Below the pieces are notes generated by a model. That model searched no databases, was not told where the DNA came from, and was given only the letters and a program-made list of their open reading frames with translations. DNA of 64,000 nucleotides, taken from Sulfitobacter sp. DSM 110093. Lineage in GTDB: Bacteria > Pseudomonadota > Alphaproteobacteria > Rhodobacterales > Rhodobacteraceae. Shown in pieces: positions 28,455 through 35,186 of the stretch (position 1 is the first letter of the stretch; each line of letters begins with the position of its first letter). The translations under genes and the position numbers were made by a program. The stretch spans positions 1,299,001 to 1,363,000 of the forward strand of contig NZ_CP085167.1 of NCBI RefSeq assembly GCF_022788715.1, read 5' to 3'.

Positions 28455-29252
28455 CTAGTTGAACGGCGCGTCCGGCTGTAGCAGTCGGCGGTGGTAAGGC
28501 ATCAGCGCGTCAACGTCGGTAAATCCCGCATGCCGGGCGGCGGGGAGAGCTATTTTGTGGTCTCTGCCGATATACTCGTAAGTCAGCCGTGTGACACGGG
28601 TCCCAGCGGCACTTTCGGGGGCCGTTCGGGTGACATAGCCCACCCAAAAGTTATTCTCGAATGAAGCCACGCGGTTTAGGTAGTTAAACGACCCGGTCAG
28701 CGTCCTGCGCCGTGATACCACGATCGAAACACCGTTTTCCTGCTGCGAAACGATACCGCGATATTCTCGTGCACCGGGGTTTGTAGGCAACCCCTGCTCG
28801 CGCAGGGATCGGGCGCTTTCATATCCGCGCAGGAAGGTGCTGCTGTTGTGCCGAGCGACGAGAACGACACCCGTGACAAACCTGTCATGATCCAAGAAAG
28901 AGCGTCGCGCGAAGCGGTAAAAACCGCTGGGAAAGTCCGCCTCAGGGATGTTCTGAACCCCGGTGCCCAGAAAGTCGCGCAGAAAGCCGTTGTTGATCGG
29001 ATCTTGGTTGAGGGAGATTTCGGTGACCGGCTCTAGCAGAACCCGCGCATCGATCTCAAAGAAACGGCAAATCCGGGCTAATACATCGGGCCGAGGGAAG
29101 CTTTCGCCCGACAGGTAACGGTTGAACTGGGTGCGGTTGATCCCAAGCTTTCGTGCAAGTTCTGATATTGAGGGGTGGTCGGCTGCCAACTGCCGCAAAT
29201 TCGCACCAAACATGCTACGGAGTTCGGAGGGGGAGCGAGTCGGAGCGGACAT
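28455..29252 (-). CDS. XRE-family transcriptional regulator with C-terminal sensor-like domain
   Basis: A 265-aa DNA-binding protein. The Cro/CI-type HTH is at about residues 15-70 (MFGANLRQLAADHPSISELARKLGINRTQFNRYLSGESFPRP), with a conserved acidic linker. The C-terminal 180 residues contain no motif I recognise; the pattern (GFYRFARRSFLDHDRFVTGVVLVARH) suggests a ligand-sensing or stress-response domain. Start ATG 29252 follows GAGGCAG. It converges with prfB and is divergent from the hypothetical gene at 29470, which it might regulate; this is inference. Confidence 0.75.
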   Translation of the reverse strand: MSAPTRSPSELRSMFGANLRQLAADHPSISELARKLGINRTQFNRYLSGESFPRPDVLARICRFFEIDARVLLEPVTEISLNQDPINNGFLRDFLGTGVQNIPEADFPSGFYRFARRSFLDHDRFVTGVVLVARHNSSTFLRGYESARSLREQGLPTNPGAREYRGIVSQQENGVSIVVSRRRTLTGSFNYLNRVASFENNFWVGYVTRTAPESAAGTRVTRLTYEYIGRDHKIALPAARHAGFTDVDALMPYHRRLLQPDAPFN

Positions 29253-29469
29253 TCTGCCTCGTTCTGATTTTCGTGCCGGTCCCAGTGCAAAGACCGTCGC
29301 AGGCAAGTTGTTAAGGGTCTGATGCTAGTTAGCGTCAGAAGTGGCGCGAATTTGAGGCTAAGCCTAAGGGAACCGTCACAAATTGCAAGCGCACGTTGCA
29401 TTTTAACCTATGTTTTACCTCCTCCGATTGTCGCAGACTGTAAGCCATTGATCGAAAACGGGGTGTACT

Positions 29470-29829
29470 ATGATAGGTGTAGTTCTGTGGAGCGATAACA
29501 GCGCTGGCAAGGCAGTCTTCTGGTGTGAAGATCATGGCGATCTGGCGTATTACGAAGAACCAATAGTCGAGATTGGTGGTGGTTCCGGGTTTGATACCGG
29601 CGACATGGTGCAGTTCGATATTTCTGTGCATCGCAAACTACGGATTGCTGGGAACCCGCGACTTGTCCAAGAGAATGCTGGCGAACATCTGCCGGACGCC
29701 CTGCGCAGCGATACCATTCCGGCTAAGGCGTTAAACCGTACAGAAAAATCGCGCAAGACCGCACAGATCATTCCCTTCACACCAAAGGCCGGACAGCGCC
29801 GCCTTGGCGCTGCCCAACTAAAAGCCTAA
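29470..29829 (+). CDS. Conserved-looking hypothetical protein
   Basis: A 119-aa protein I do not recognise. The N-terminal 65 residues (MIGVVLWSDNSAGKAVFWCE, then GDLAYYEE, GSGFDTGDMVQFDIS) resemble a small beta-barrel, and DTGDMVQFD is reminiscent of cold-shock/OB proteins, but no RNP motif is present. The C-terminal part is basic and flexible (KSRKTAQIIPFTPKAGQRRL), which could contact nucleic acid. No signal peptide or membrane segment. It is divergent from the XRE regulator. Confidence 0.6.
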   Translation: MIGVVLWSDNSAGKAVFWCEDHGDLAYYEEPIVEIGGGSGFDTGDMVQFDISVHRKLRIAGNPRLVQENAGEHLPDALRSDTIPAKALNRTEKSRKTAQIIPFTPKAGQRRLGAAQLKA

Positions 29830-29842
29830 GATTGCGGGCGGG

Positions 29843-30403
29843 TCAGACCCCGCGGGCGAGGGCCGCAACCCCAGTGCGGGCCACATCGGCAAGGCCCAAT
29901 GGGCGCATCAATTCGGCGAACGCGTCAATTTTCTCCGGCGCGCCCGTGATCTCAAACACAAAGCTCTCGAGCGTGCTGTCGACCACATTAACGCGGAAGA
30001 TATCCGCCAGACGCAGCGCCTCGACCCGGTGTTCGCCTTTGCAGATAACTTTGAACATCGCCAGTTCACGTTCCACGCTTGGGCCTTCGACGGTGAGGTC
30101 ATGCACCTCATGGACTGGCACGATCCGACCGACCTGCGCTTTGATCTGCTCGATCACCTGCGGGGTGCCGCTGGTGACGATGGTGATGCGCGACAGATGA
30201 CCGGTGTGATCGACCTCGGCCACGGTGAGGCTGTCGATGTTATAGCCCCGACCTGAGAACAGGCCGATCACCCGCGCCAGCGCGCCGGGTTCGTTCTCGA
30301 CCAACACCGCCAGCGTGTGTTTCTCGACCACATCCGAAAAGCTGGGCCGTAGGTTATAGGCGGAATGCGAGGTCGCACCTTTCTTGATTTTTAGGGCAGC
30401 CAT
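29843..30403 (-). CDS. ilvN: Acetolactate synthase regulatory (small) subunit
   Basis: A 186-aa subunit that binds valine through an N-terminal ACT domain (HTLAVLVENEPGALARVIGLFSGRGYNIDSL region, residues about 25-60) and activates the catalytic subunit in branched-chain amino acid synthesis. A second ACT-like half carries ALRLADIFRVNVVD and SFVFEITGAPEKIDAF. It lies 71 bp downstream of ilvB on the same strand, separated by two palindromes, and belongs to the attenuated ilv unit. Confidence 0.95.
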   Translation of the reverse strand: MAALKIKKGATSHSAYNLRPSFSDVVEKHTLAVLVENEPGALARVIGLFSGRGYNIDSLTVAEVDHTGHLSRITIVTSGTPQVIEQIKAQVGRIVPVHEVHDLTVEGPSVERELAMFKVICKGEHRVEALRLADIFRVNVVDSTLESFVFEITGAPEKIDAFAELMRPLGLADVARTGVAALARGV

Positions 30404-30426
30404 GTCTTTGTCCTTCTATCTAGCCG

Positions 30427-30449
30427 CGGGAATTTTTCAAAAATTCCCG
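30427..30449. repeat. Palindrome 1 in the ilvB-ilvN gap
   Basis: A perfect inverted repeat: CGGGAATTTTT, central C, AAAAATTCCCG. As RNA it can form a 10-bp hairpin with a 3-nt loop. It sits next to a second, different palindrome and may modulate the relative output of ilvN or mark a dispersed intergenic repeat. Confidence 0.8.
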
Positions 30450-30451
30450 GT

Positions 30452-30472
30452 CGTTTTCTTTGAAAGAAAACG
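30452..30472. repeat. Palindrome 2 in the ilvB-ilvN gap
   Basis: A perfect inverted repeat CGTTTTCTTT, central G, AAAGAAAACG, starting 3 bp after palindrome 1 and ending 2 bp before the ilvB stop codon at 30475. On the minus strand there is no T run behind either hairpin, so they are not classic terminators. Confidence 0.8.
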
Positions 30473-30474
30473 GG

Positions 30475-32229
30475 TCACACCAGCACTGAGCCTTTTGCGT
30501 CGATCACACCTTGGGTCTCATGATCGCCCGGCAGCAGCATTTCGTTATGCGCTTTGCCTGAGGGGATCATCGGGAAGCAATTTTCATGCTTCTCAACCAA
30601 GCAATCAAAGATCACTGGCCCGTCGTAGTTGATCATCTCCATGATCGCGTCATCAAGGTCATCGGGGTCCGAACAGATGATCCCTTTGGCCCCAAAGGCT
30701 TCGGCCAGTTTCACGAAATCGGGCAGGGCTTCGGACCAGCTTTGCGAATAGCGTTCGCCGTGCAGCAGTTCTTGCCACTGGCGCACCATGCCAAGGCGTT
30801 CGTTGTTGAGGATGAACTGTTTGACCGGCAGGCCGAATTGCATCGCCGTGCCCATCTCTTGCATGTTCATCAGCCACGAGGCTTCGCCCGCCACATTGAT
30901 TACAAGGCTTTCCGGATGCGCCATCTGCACACCGATAGAGGCCGGGAAGCCGTAGCCCATCGTGCCCAAACCGCCTGAAGTCATCCAGCGGTTCGGCTCA
31001 TCAAAACCGAGGTATTGCGCGGCCCACATCTGGTGCTGGCCCACTTCGGTTGTGATATAGCGGTCATGATCCTTGGTCAGCGCTTCGAGCCGCGACAGCG
31101 CGTGTTGGGGTTTGATGACCTTGCCGGATTGGGTGAATTTCAGACAATCCTTCGCACGCCATTCTTCGATCTTGGACCACCATTTGGCGAGCCCCTCGTT
31201 ATTGGTCTTGCGGCCGCGCGACTTCCAAACCTTGAGCAAGTCTTCGAGCACATGACCCACGTCACCGACGATCGGAATGTCGATGCGGATCACCTTGTTG
31301 ATCGACGAAGGGTCGATATCGATATGCGCCTTGGTGGATTTGGGGCTGAAACTGTCGATGACGCCGGTGATACGGTCGTCAAAACGCGCGCCGATGTTGA
31401 TCATCAGATCGCAGTCATGCATCGCCATATTGGCTTCATACAGCCCGTGCATCCCCAACATGCCCAGCCATTTGTCGCCCGAGGCGGGATAGGCGCCTAG
31501 GCCCATGAGGGTCGACGTGATAGGGAAACCCGTGGCCTCTACCAACTCGCGCAACAGTTGGCTGGCTGCCGGGCCAGAGTTGATGACCCCACCGCCGGTG
31601 TAGAAGATTGGGCGCTTGGCCGTCTCCATCGCGGCGACCAACTCGGTGATCTCTGCCATGTCGCCCTTTACCTGCGGCTGGTAGCGCGAGGTTGAGGGTT
31701 TGGGGGACTCGTAGCTGCCCGTGGCGAATTGCACGTCTTTCGGAATGTCGATCAGCACCGGACCGGGGCGGCCATGGGTGGCAACGTGAAAAGCTTCATG
31801 CAGGGTGGCACCCAGATTGTCGGTCTCTTTCACCAGCCAGTTGTGCTTGGTGCAGGGGCGGGTGATGCCTACGGTGTCGGCTTCCTGAAAGGCATCTGAA
31901 CCGATCATAAAGGTCGGCACCTGACCTGTCAGCACAACCAGCGGGATCGAGTCGAGCAATGCATCCGTCAGGCCGGTGACCGCGTTGGTGGCACCGGGGC
32001 CGGAAGTCACCAGCACCACGCCGGGTTTGCCGGTCGAGCGGGCATAGCCTTCGGCGGCATGGACCGCTCCCTGCTCGTGGCGCACCAGCACGTGTTTGAT
32101 CGAGTTTTGCTGAAAGACTTCGTCGTAGATCGGTAGCACCGCACCACCGGGATATCCAAAGACGGTGTCCACACCCTGGTCAATCAGGGCTTGGACGATC
32201 ATTTTCGCTCCGGTCATTTGGCGTTTCAT
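30475..32229 (-). CDS. ilvB: Acetolactate synthase catalytic (large) subunit
   Basis: A 584-aa thiamine-diphosphate enzyme making 2-acetolactate or 2-aceto-2-hydroxybutyrate, the first common step of Val/Leu/Ile synthesis. Seen: the catalytic Glu in VLVRHEQGAVHAAEGYA, GYPGGAVLPIYDE, the FAD-binding middle domain, and the ThDP motif region starting GYGFPASIG and continuing to a late NNERLGMVRQWQ. Start choice: ATG 32268 directly follows the attenuator T run with no proper ribosome binding site, whereas ATG 32229 (MKRQMTGAK) has CGGAG at good spacing. The latter is taken. Confidence 0.95.
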   Translation of the reverse strand: MKRQMTGAKMIVQALIDQGVDTVFGYPGGAVLPIYDEVFQQNSIKHVLVRHEQGAVHAAEGYARSTGKPGVVLVTSGPGATNAVTGLTDALLDSIPLVVLTGQVPTFMIGSDAFQEADTVGITRPCTKHNWLVKETDNLGATLHEAFHVATHGRPGPVLIDIPKDVQFATGSYESPKPSTSRYQPQVKGDMAEITELVAAMETAKRPIFYTGGGVINSGPAASQLLRELVEATGFPITSTLMGLGAYPASGDKWLGMLGMHGLYEANMAMHDCDLMINIGARFDDRITGVIDSFSPKSTKAHIDIDPSSINKVIRIDIPIVGDVGHVLEDLLKVWKSRGRKTNNEGLAKWWSKIEEWRAKDCLKFTQSGKVIKPQHALSRLEALTKDHDRYITTEVGQHQMWAAQYLGFDEPNRWMTSGGLGTMGYGFPASIGVQMAHPESLVINVAGEASWLMNMQEMGTAMQFGLPVKQFILNNERLGMVRQWQELLHGERYSQSWSEALPDFVKLAEAFGAKGIICSDPDDLDDAIMEMINYDGPVIFDCLVEKHENCFPMIPSGKAHNEMLLPGDHETQGVIDAKGSVLV

Positions 32230-32268
32230 CTTAGGTGCTCCGTAAGGCAGGTTGTTGGCGTTTGGCAT

Positions 32269-32293
32269 AAAAAAACCCCCGGTCTGACGGGGG
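32269..32293 (-). terminator. ilv attenuator terminator
   Basis: CCCCCG (32276-32281) pairs with CGGGGG (32288-32293) around a 6-nt loop, and the minus-strand transcript then runs into seven T residues (32269-32275). It lies between the leader peptide and ilvB, the position of a classical attenuator. A 9-bp helix between 32293-32301 and 32327-32335 (GCGCATGGG/CCCATGCGC) joins the end of the leader ORF to the base of this stem. Confidence 0.88.
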
Positions 32294-32319
32294 CGCATGG
32301 GAAGTAGTATGGTTAACCG

Positions 32320-32367
32320 TTACCGGCCCATGCGCGTGTGTCCTACAATAATGACTAGGTTTATCAT
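32320..32367 (-). CDS. ilv leader peptide (15 aa)
   Basis: Reads MINLVIIVGHTRMGR followed by TAA. Six of the first eight residues after Met-Ile are or include Ile, Leu and Val: the run is I-N-L-V-I-I-V. AAGAGGA lies 8 nt before the ATG. A promoter is 26 bp further up and a terminator lies behind, so ribosome stalling at Ile, Leu or Val codons would signal shortage of these amino acids and let transcription into ilvB-ilvN. This matches the classical attenuation logic known for ilv operons; the instance here is read directly from sequence. Confidence 0.88.
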   Translation of the reverse strand: MINLVIIVGHTRMGR

Positions 32368-32392
32368 CTCTGGGTCCTCTTAGCTTGGCGTG

Positions 32393-32421
32393 AGATTAGG
32401 AGGGCTGCCGAGGGGCGTCAA
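32393..32421 (-). promoter_or_regulatory. ilv operon promoter
   Basis: On the minus strand: TTGACG (32421-32416), a 17-bp spacer, TAATCT (32398-32393). Transcription would start near 32386, giving a short leader before the leader-peptide ribosome binding site. The stretch from 32422 to 32640 shows no gene. Confidence 0.8.
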
Positions 32422-32640
32422 CAGCGAAAAGGCGAAAAACTTGCCCAGATACGTGTCTAATTTGGCGTTTTGTTACTTTGATGGGTCGGTTGGCGACATT
32501 TTCGCAAAGAATTTTACAGGTTCACGTATCTTTATCTAAGGTTTGGGCGAAATAGGGGCGGTGAACAAGTTGCAGGTCATCGCGACTCAGCGCTCGCCGG
32601 GGCGCCGTGACATAATCAGAAAAACAAAAATTACGCTGAT

Positions 32641-33459
32641 TTAGCGTGGGCCGACATCCGGCAGGGTAATATTGGCGACCTGTTCAGCAATCGGATCATT
32701 ACTCAGCGGGTGCTGGTCGGGCACGAACTGCTCAGGATTGCGCATCTTTTGCCAATCGCCGCCCAAATAAACCTCAAGCCCGGAAAACTTGGCCTTATAC
32801 CCCATCTTTTGGCTGCCCGGCACCCAATAGCCAAGGTAGACATAGGGCAGGCCAGCAGCGCGGGCGATCTCGATATGATCAAGAATAATGTAATTGCCCA
32901 ACCCGTTGCGCGGGCGATCTGGGGTGTAGAAGGAATAGACCATACTCACCCCGTCGTTCAGCACATCGGTCAGACAAACACCAACCAGCGCATCATCCGC
33001 TTCGGGGTCGGTGTATTCAATCACCCGGCTACGGATCGGTGTTTCTTCGATCATCGCGGCGAACTCGAAAACGTCCATATCCGCCATGCCGCCATCTGCG
33101 TGGCGGCTATCAAGGTAGCTCCGGAAGAGGTCATATTGCTCCTCCGTCGCCCAAGGAGAAGTGGCGCGGCGCTCAAGCCCCGCGTTGCGATTCAGAATGC
33201 GACGCTGGCTTTTGCTGGGGCGAAAGGCCGCCACATCAATCCGCGCCGAGAGGCAGGCGGCGCAATCGGCGCAAGAGGGGCGGTAAAGCACGTTCTGAGA
33301 GCGGCGGAAACCTTGGCTCGACAGGCTGTCATTTAGACGTGCGGCATTCTCCCCTTGCAGGGCGGTGAACAGCTTGCGCTCCATCCGACCCTCTAGGTAG
33401 GGGCAGGGCTGCGGCGCTGTGACATAAAATTGCGGTGTCAAAGGCAGTGTATGTCGCAT
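32641..33459 (-). CDS. bpt: Bacterial leucyltransferase (Bpt), N-degron pathway
   Basis: A 272-aa aminoacyl-tRNA-protein transferase related to eukaryotic Ate1. It adds Leu from Leu-tRNA to proteins with N-terminal Asp or Glu, which then go to ClpS/ClpAP. Seen: the N-terminal Cys cluster region ([15 protein letters not shown]), [25 protein letters not shown], and the GNAT-type stretch [20 protein letters not shown] followed by [15 protein letters not shown]. Start ATG 33459 gives [14 protein letters not shown], the usual N-terminus. Confidence 0.93.
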   Translation of the reverse strand: MRHTLPLTPQFYVTAPQPCPYLEGRMERKLFTALQGENAARLNDSLSSQGFRRSQNVLYRPSCADCAACLSARIDVAAFRPSKSQRRILNRNAGLERRATSPWATEEQYDLFRSYLDSRHADGGMADMDVFEFAAMIEETPIRSRVIEYTDPEADDALVGVCLTDVLNDGVSMVYSFYTPDRPRNGLGNYIILDHIEIARAAGLPYVYLGYWVPGSQKMGYKAKFSGLEVYLGGDWQKMRNPEQFVPDQHPLSNDPIAEQVANITLPDVGPR

Positions 33460-33531
33460 GGGTTTCCAGCATTGATCGGGGGATGCTATCAACCACCCTT
33501 CGCTGCGCCAAGGGCAAAATTGCGTGAGCGG

Positions 33532-33969
33532 CTAGCGGCTGAGACGGCGGTTCACTGGCGCAGTGCCAAGCGCCATATCCGTAAGGCTTTGGCGGCGTGC
33601 GGTGGTACAGATCAAAACCGCCGAGACGACCTGAATGATCGTCACCGTCATCGACATCGAATAGCCGATCGTATGCAGCAGCGCGGTGATGAAATCAAAG
33701 GGCTGGTCGCGGCGATCGCGCAGTTCCATCGCCATCAGCCGCATCCCCCATGTCGCCGAGCCGCTGGTCAGGGTGGCCACGCGATAAGCAAAGCCAACCA
33801 CCAGCACCAAAAAGGGAAAGAAAAAAAGCGCGGTGAAGGCCGTGAACGGCACCAGCAGAAAGCAAAAGCCGACGATCAGGACCACATCGATGATCCAAGC
33901 CAACAGGCGCTTACCAGCGATCCCGTCGTAGAATTGCGGGTGCAGATCGGGGTCAGGGGTCTGGGTCAT
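33532..33969 (-). CDS. RDD-family membrane protein
   Basis: A 145-aa inner-membrane protein with the RDD pattern: YDGIAGKRLLAWIIDVVLIV (first segment with Arg and Asp), a second hydrophobic segment (ALFFFPFLVLVVGFAYRV), SGSATWGMRLMAMELRDRRD and a third segment. RDD proteins are small transporters or membrane factors of mostly unknown role; some are Na+(Li+)/H+ exchangers. It lies 72 bp downstream of the DUF2852 gene on the same strand. Confidence 0.82.
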   Translation of the reverse strand: MTQTPDPDLHPQFYDGIAGKRLLAWIIDVVLIVGFCFLLVPFTAFTALFFFPFLVLVVGFAYRVATLTSGSATWGMRLMAMELRDRRDQPFDFITALLHTIGYSMSMTVTIIQVVSAVLICTTARRQSLTDMALGTAPVNRRLSR

Positions 33970-34041
33970 GTCATGTCCTGCAAAGGGCCTCCCGGCGCGG
34001 AGCCGGAAGGCTGGGGGAGGGGGCGATGGTCAGGGGCCGGA

Positions 34042-34449
34042 TCAGGCGCCGGTGGCCGTGTCGTCTTGCTTGGCGCGGTCGTTCATGAACTGGTCAAACT
34101 CCGCCTTGTCTTTGGCTTCGCGCAGCCGCTCAAGGAAGGCTTCGAAATTGCCCTGTTCCTCCTCCAAACGGCGCAGCGTGTCGGCCTTATAGGCGTCAAA
34201 GGCGCTGTTGCCTGTGCTGCGTGACATCATCGAACGGCTGGATTTGCGGCTGCAGGATTTCGAAGAGAACATACGTTTGCTCCAAGTCATATATGCAAGA
34301 AGGGCGAGGCCAACAGGCCAGAAGAAGATGAAGCCAAGCACCATCGCGGCGATCCACGCGCCTTTGCCGCGCGCGTCCATCCAGCTTTCGGTGCGGGCAA
34401 ACCAGTTGCTTCGGTTGCCATAGGTCGGGTCGGTGGTCACTGTCGTCAT
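34042..34449 (-). CDS. DUF2852 membrane protein
   Basis: A 135-aa protein with one membrane segment (AWIAAMVLGFIFFWPVGLALLAYMTW), a Ser/Arg-rich patch and a C-terminal helix (FDAYKADTLRRLEEEQGNFEAFLERLREAKDKAEFDQFM) that should form a coiled coil on the cytoplasmic side. This matches DUF2852, common in Rhodobacteraceae and rhizobia and of unknown function. A palindromic site lies about 55 bp upstream of the start. Confidence 0.82.
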   Translation of the reverse strand: MTTVTTDPTYGNRSNWFARTESWMDARGKGAWIAAMVLGFIFFWPVGLALLAYMTWSKRMFSSKSCSRKSSRSMMSRSTGNSAFDAYKADTLRRLEEEQGNFEAFLERLREAKDKAEFDQFMNDRAKQDDTATGA

Positions 34450-34502
34450 TGTTGAGCCTTTCGGTTCGTGACGGGCCTGTCGCCGGCCCGGGCGTTTTTG
34501 GT

Positions 34503-34523
34503 AATGTGAATGTCTTTCACATT
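34503..34523. promoter_or_regulatory. Perfect inverted repeat upstream of the DUF2852 gene
   Basis: AATGTGAA, 5 bp, TTCACATT: a 21-bp dyad typical of a dimeric repressor or activator site. The TGTGA...TCACA half-sites are separated by 7 bp, one more than a CRP site, so CRP binding is doubtful. Confidence 0.55.
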
Positions 34524-34561
34524 GAATAGATCGGCACGCCCGGCCCGTTTCGCAAGGGGGT

Positions 34562-34581
34562 ATGTGAATGTTTTTTACATT
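34562..34581. repeat. Imperfect second copy of the AATGTGAA dyad
   Basis: ATGTGAATG followed by TTTTTTACATT repeats the previous site 58 bp away with two changes. It overlaps the end of ybaK (stop at 34575), so it could also act as a weak hairpin at the ybaK 3' end. Confidence 0.5.
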
Positions 34582-35057
34582 AGTCGGGATATCGCAACAA
34601 AGTCAGATACTTGCGCATTTGAAATTTCCGCCATTTTGTGCGGCTCGAGGCTGAAAACATGGTGCGGCGTGCCTGCGGCTGCCCAGACCAGCGGGAATTT
34701 CAGTAGGCTGCGGTCAAACCACGCGCGGGGTGGGGTGATATGGCCCACGGGGGCCACGCCGCCGATGGCAAAGCCGGTCTGCGCCCGGATCAGGGCCGCA
34801 TCGGCCTTGCCCAACGGTTCCCCGGCTAATGCCGCAGCGCGATCCAGATCGACCTGCTGCGCACCGGCGGTGATAAAGAGCAATGCCTTGCCGCTGTCCT
34901 CTCCGCGCAGAACGATGGACTTGGCGATTTGATCCACGGCGCAACCCAATGCGGTTGCCGCATCCTGCGCCGTGCGCGCCAAGGCGGTTTCGCGGATATC
35001 TGGCGTGATCCCGGCGGCTTCCAACGTTGCGCGCACCCGTTTCAAACTCTTGCTCAT
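34575..35057 (-). CDS. ybaK: YbaK/ProX-type aminoacyl-tRNA deacylase
   Basis: A 160-aa protein of the YbaK/EbsC family, which hydrolyses mischarged Cys- or Ala-tRNA(Pro). Seen: KSIVLRGEDSGKALLFITAG (with the conserved Lys), ADAALIRAQTGFAIGGVAPVG containing the GGVxPxG signature, and VWAAAGTPHHVFSLEP. The start ATG 35057 (MSKSLKRVRATLEAAG) was chosen over an upstream ATG that would add an unconserved 27 residues. It is divergent from glnE. Confidence 0.88.
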   Translation of the reverse strand: MSKSLKRVRATLEAAGITPDIRETALARTAQDAATALGCAVDQIAKSIVLRGEDSGKALLFITAGAQQVDLDRAAALAGEPLGKADAALIRAQTGFAIGGVAPVGHITPPRAWFDRSLLKFPLVWAAAGTPHHVFSLEPHKMAEISNAQVSDFVAISRLM

Positions 35058-35186
35058 CTTTTGCCTCTTGATGGTTGGTGCCCTCGTTATGGCACAGGTG
35101 AAAGTCCTACCAACCCCGCGCCCTGCCGCAACCCTCATCGACGGCAGCCATTGACGCCGTGCGGATCAGCCCGCAAAGCTGGCCAG

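Noticed and set aside
34503..34523. CRP-binding site
   Set aside because: TGTGA and TCACA are spaced by 7 bp instead of 6; kept only as an unassigned dyad.
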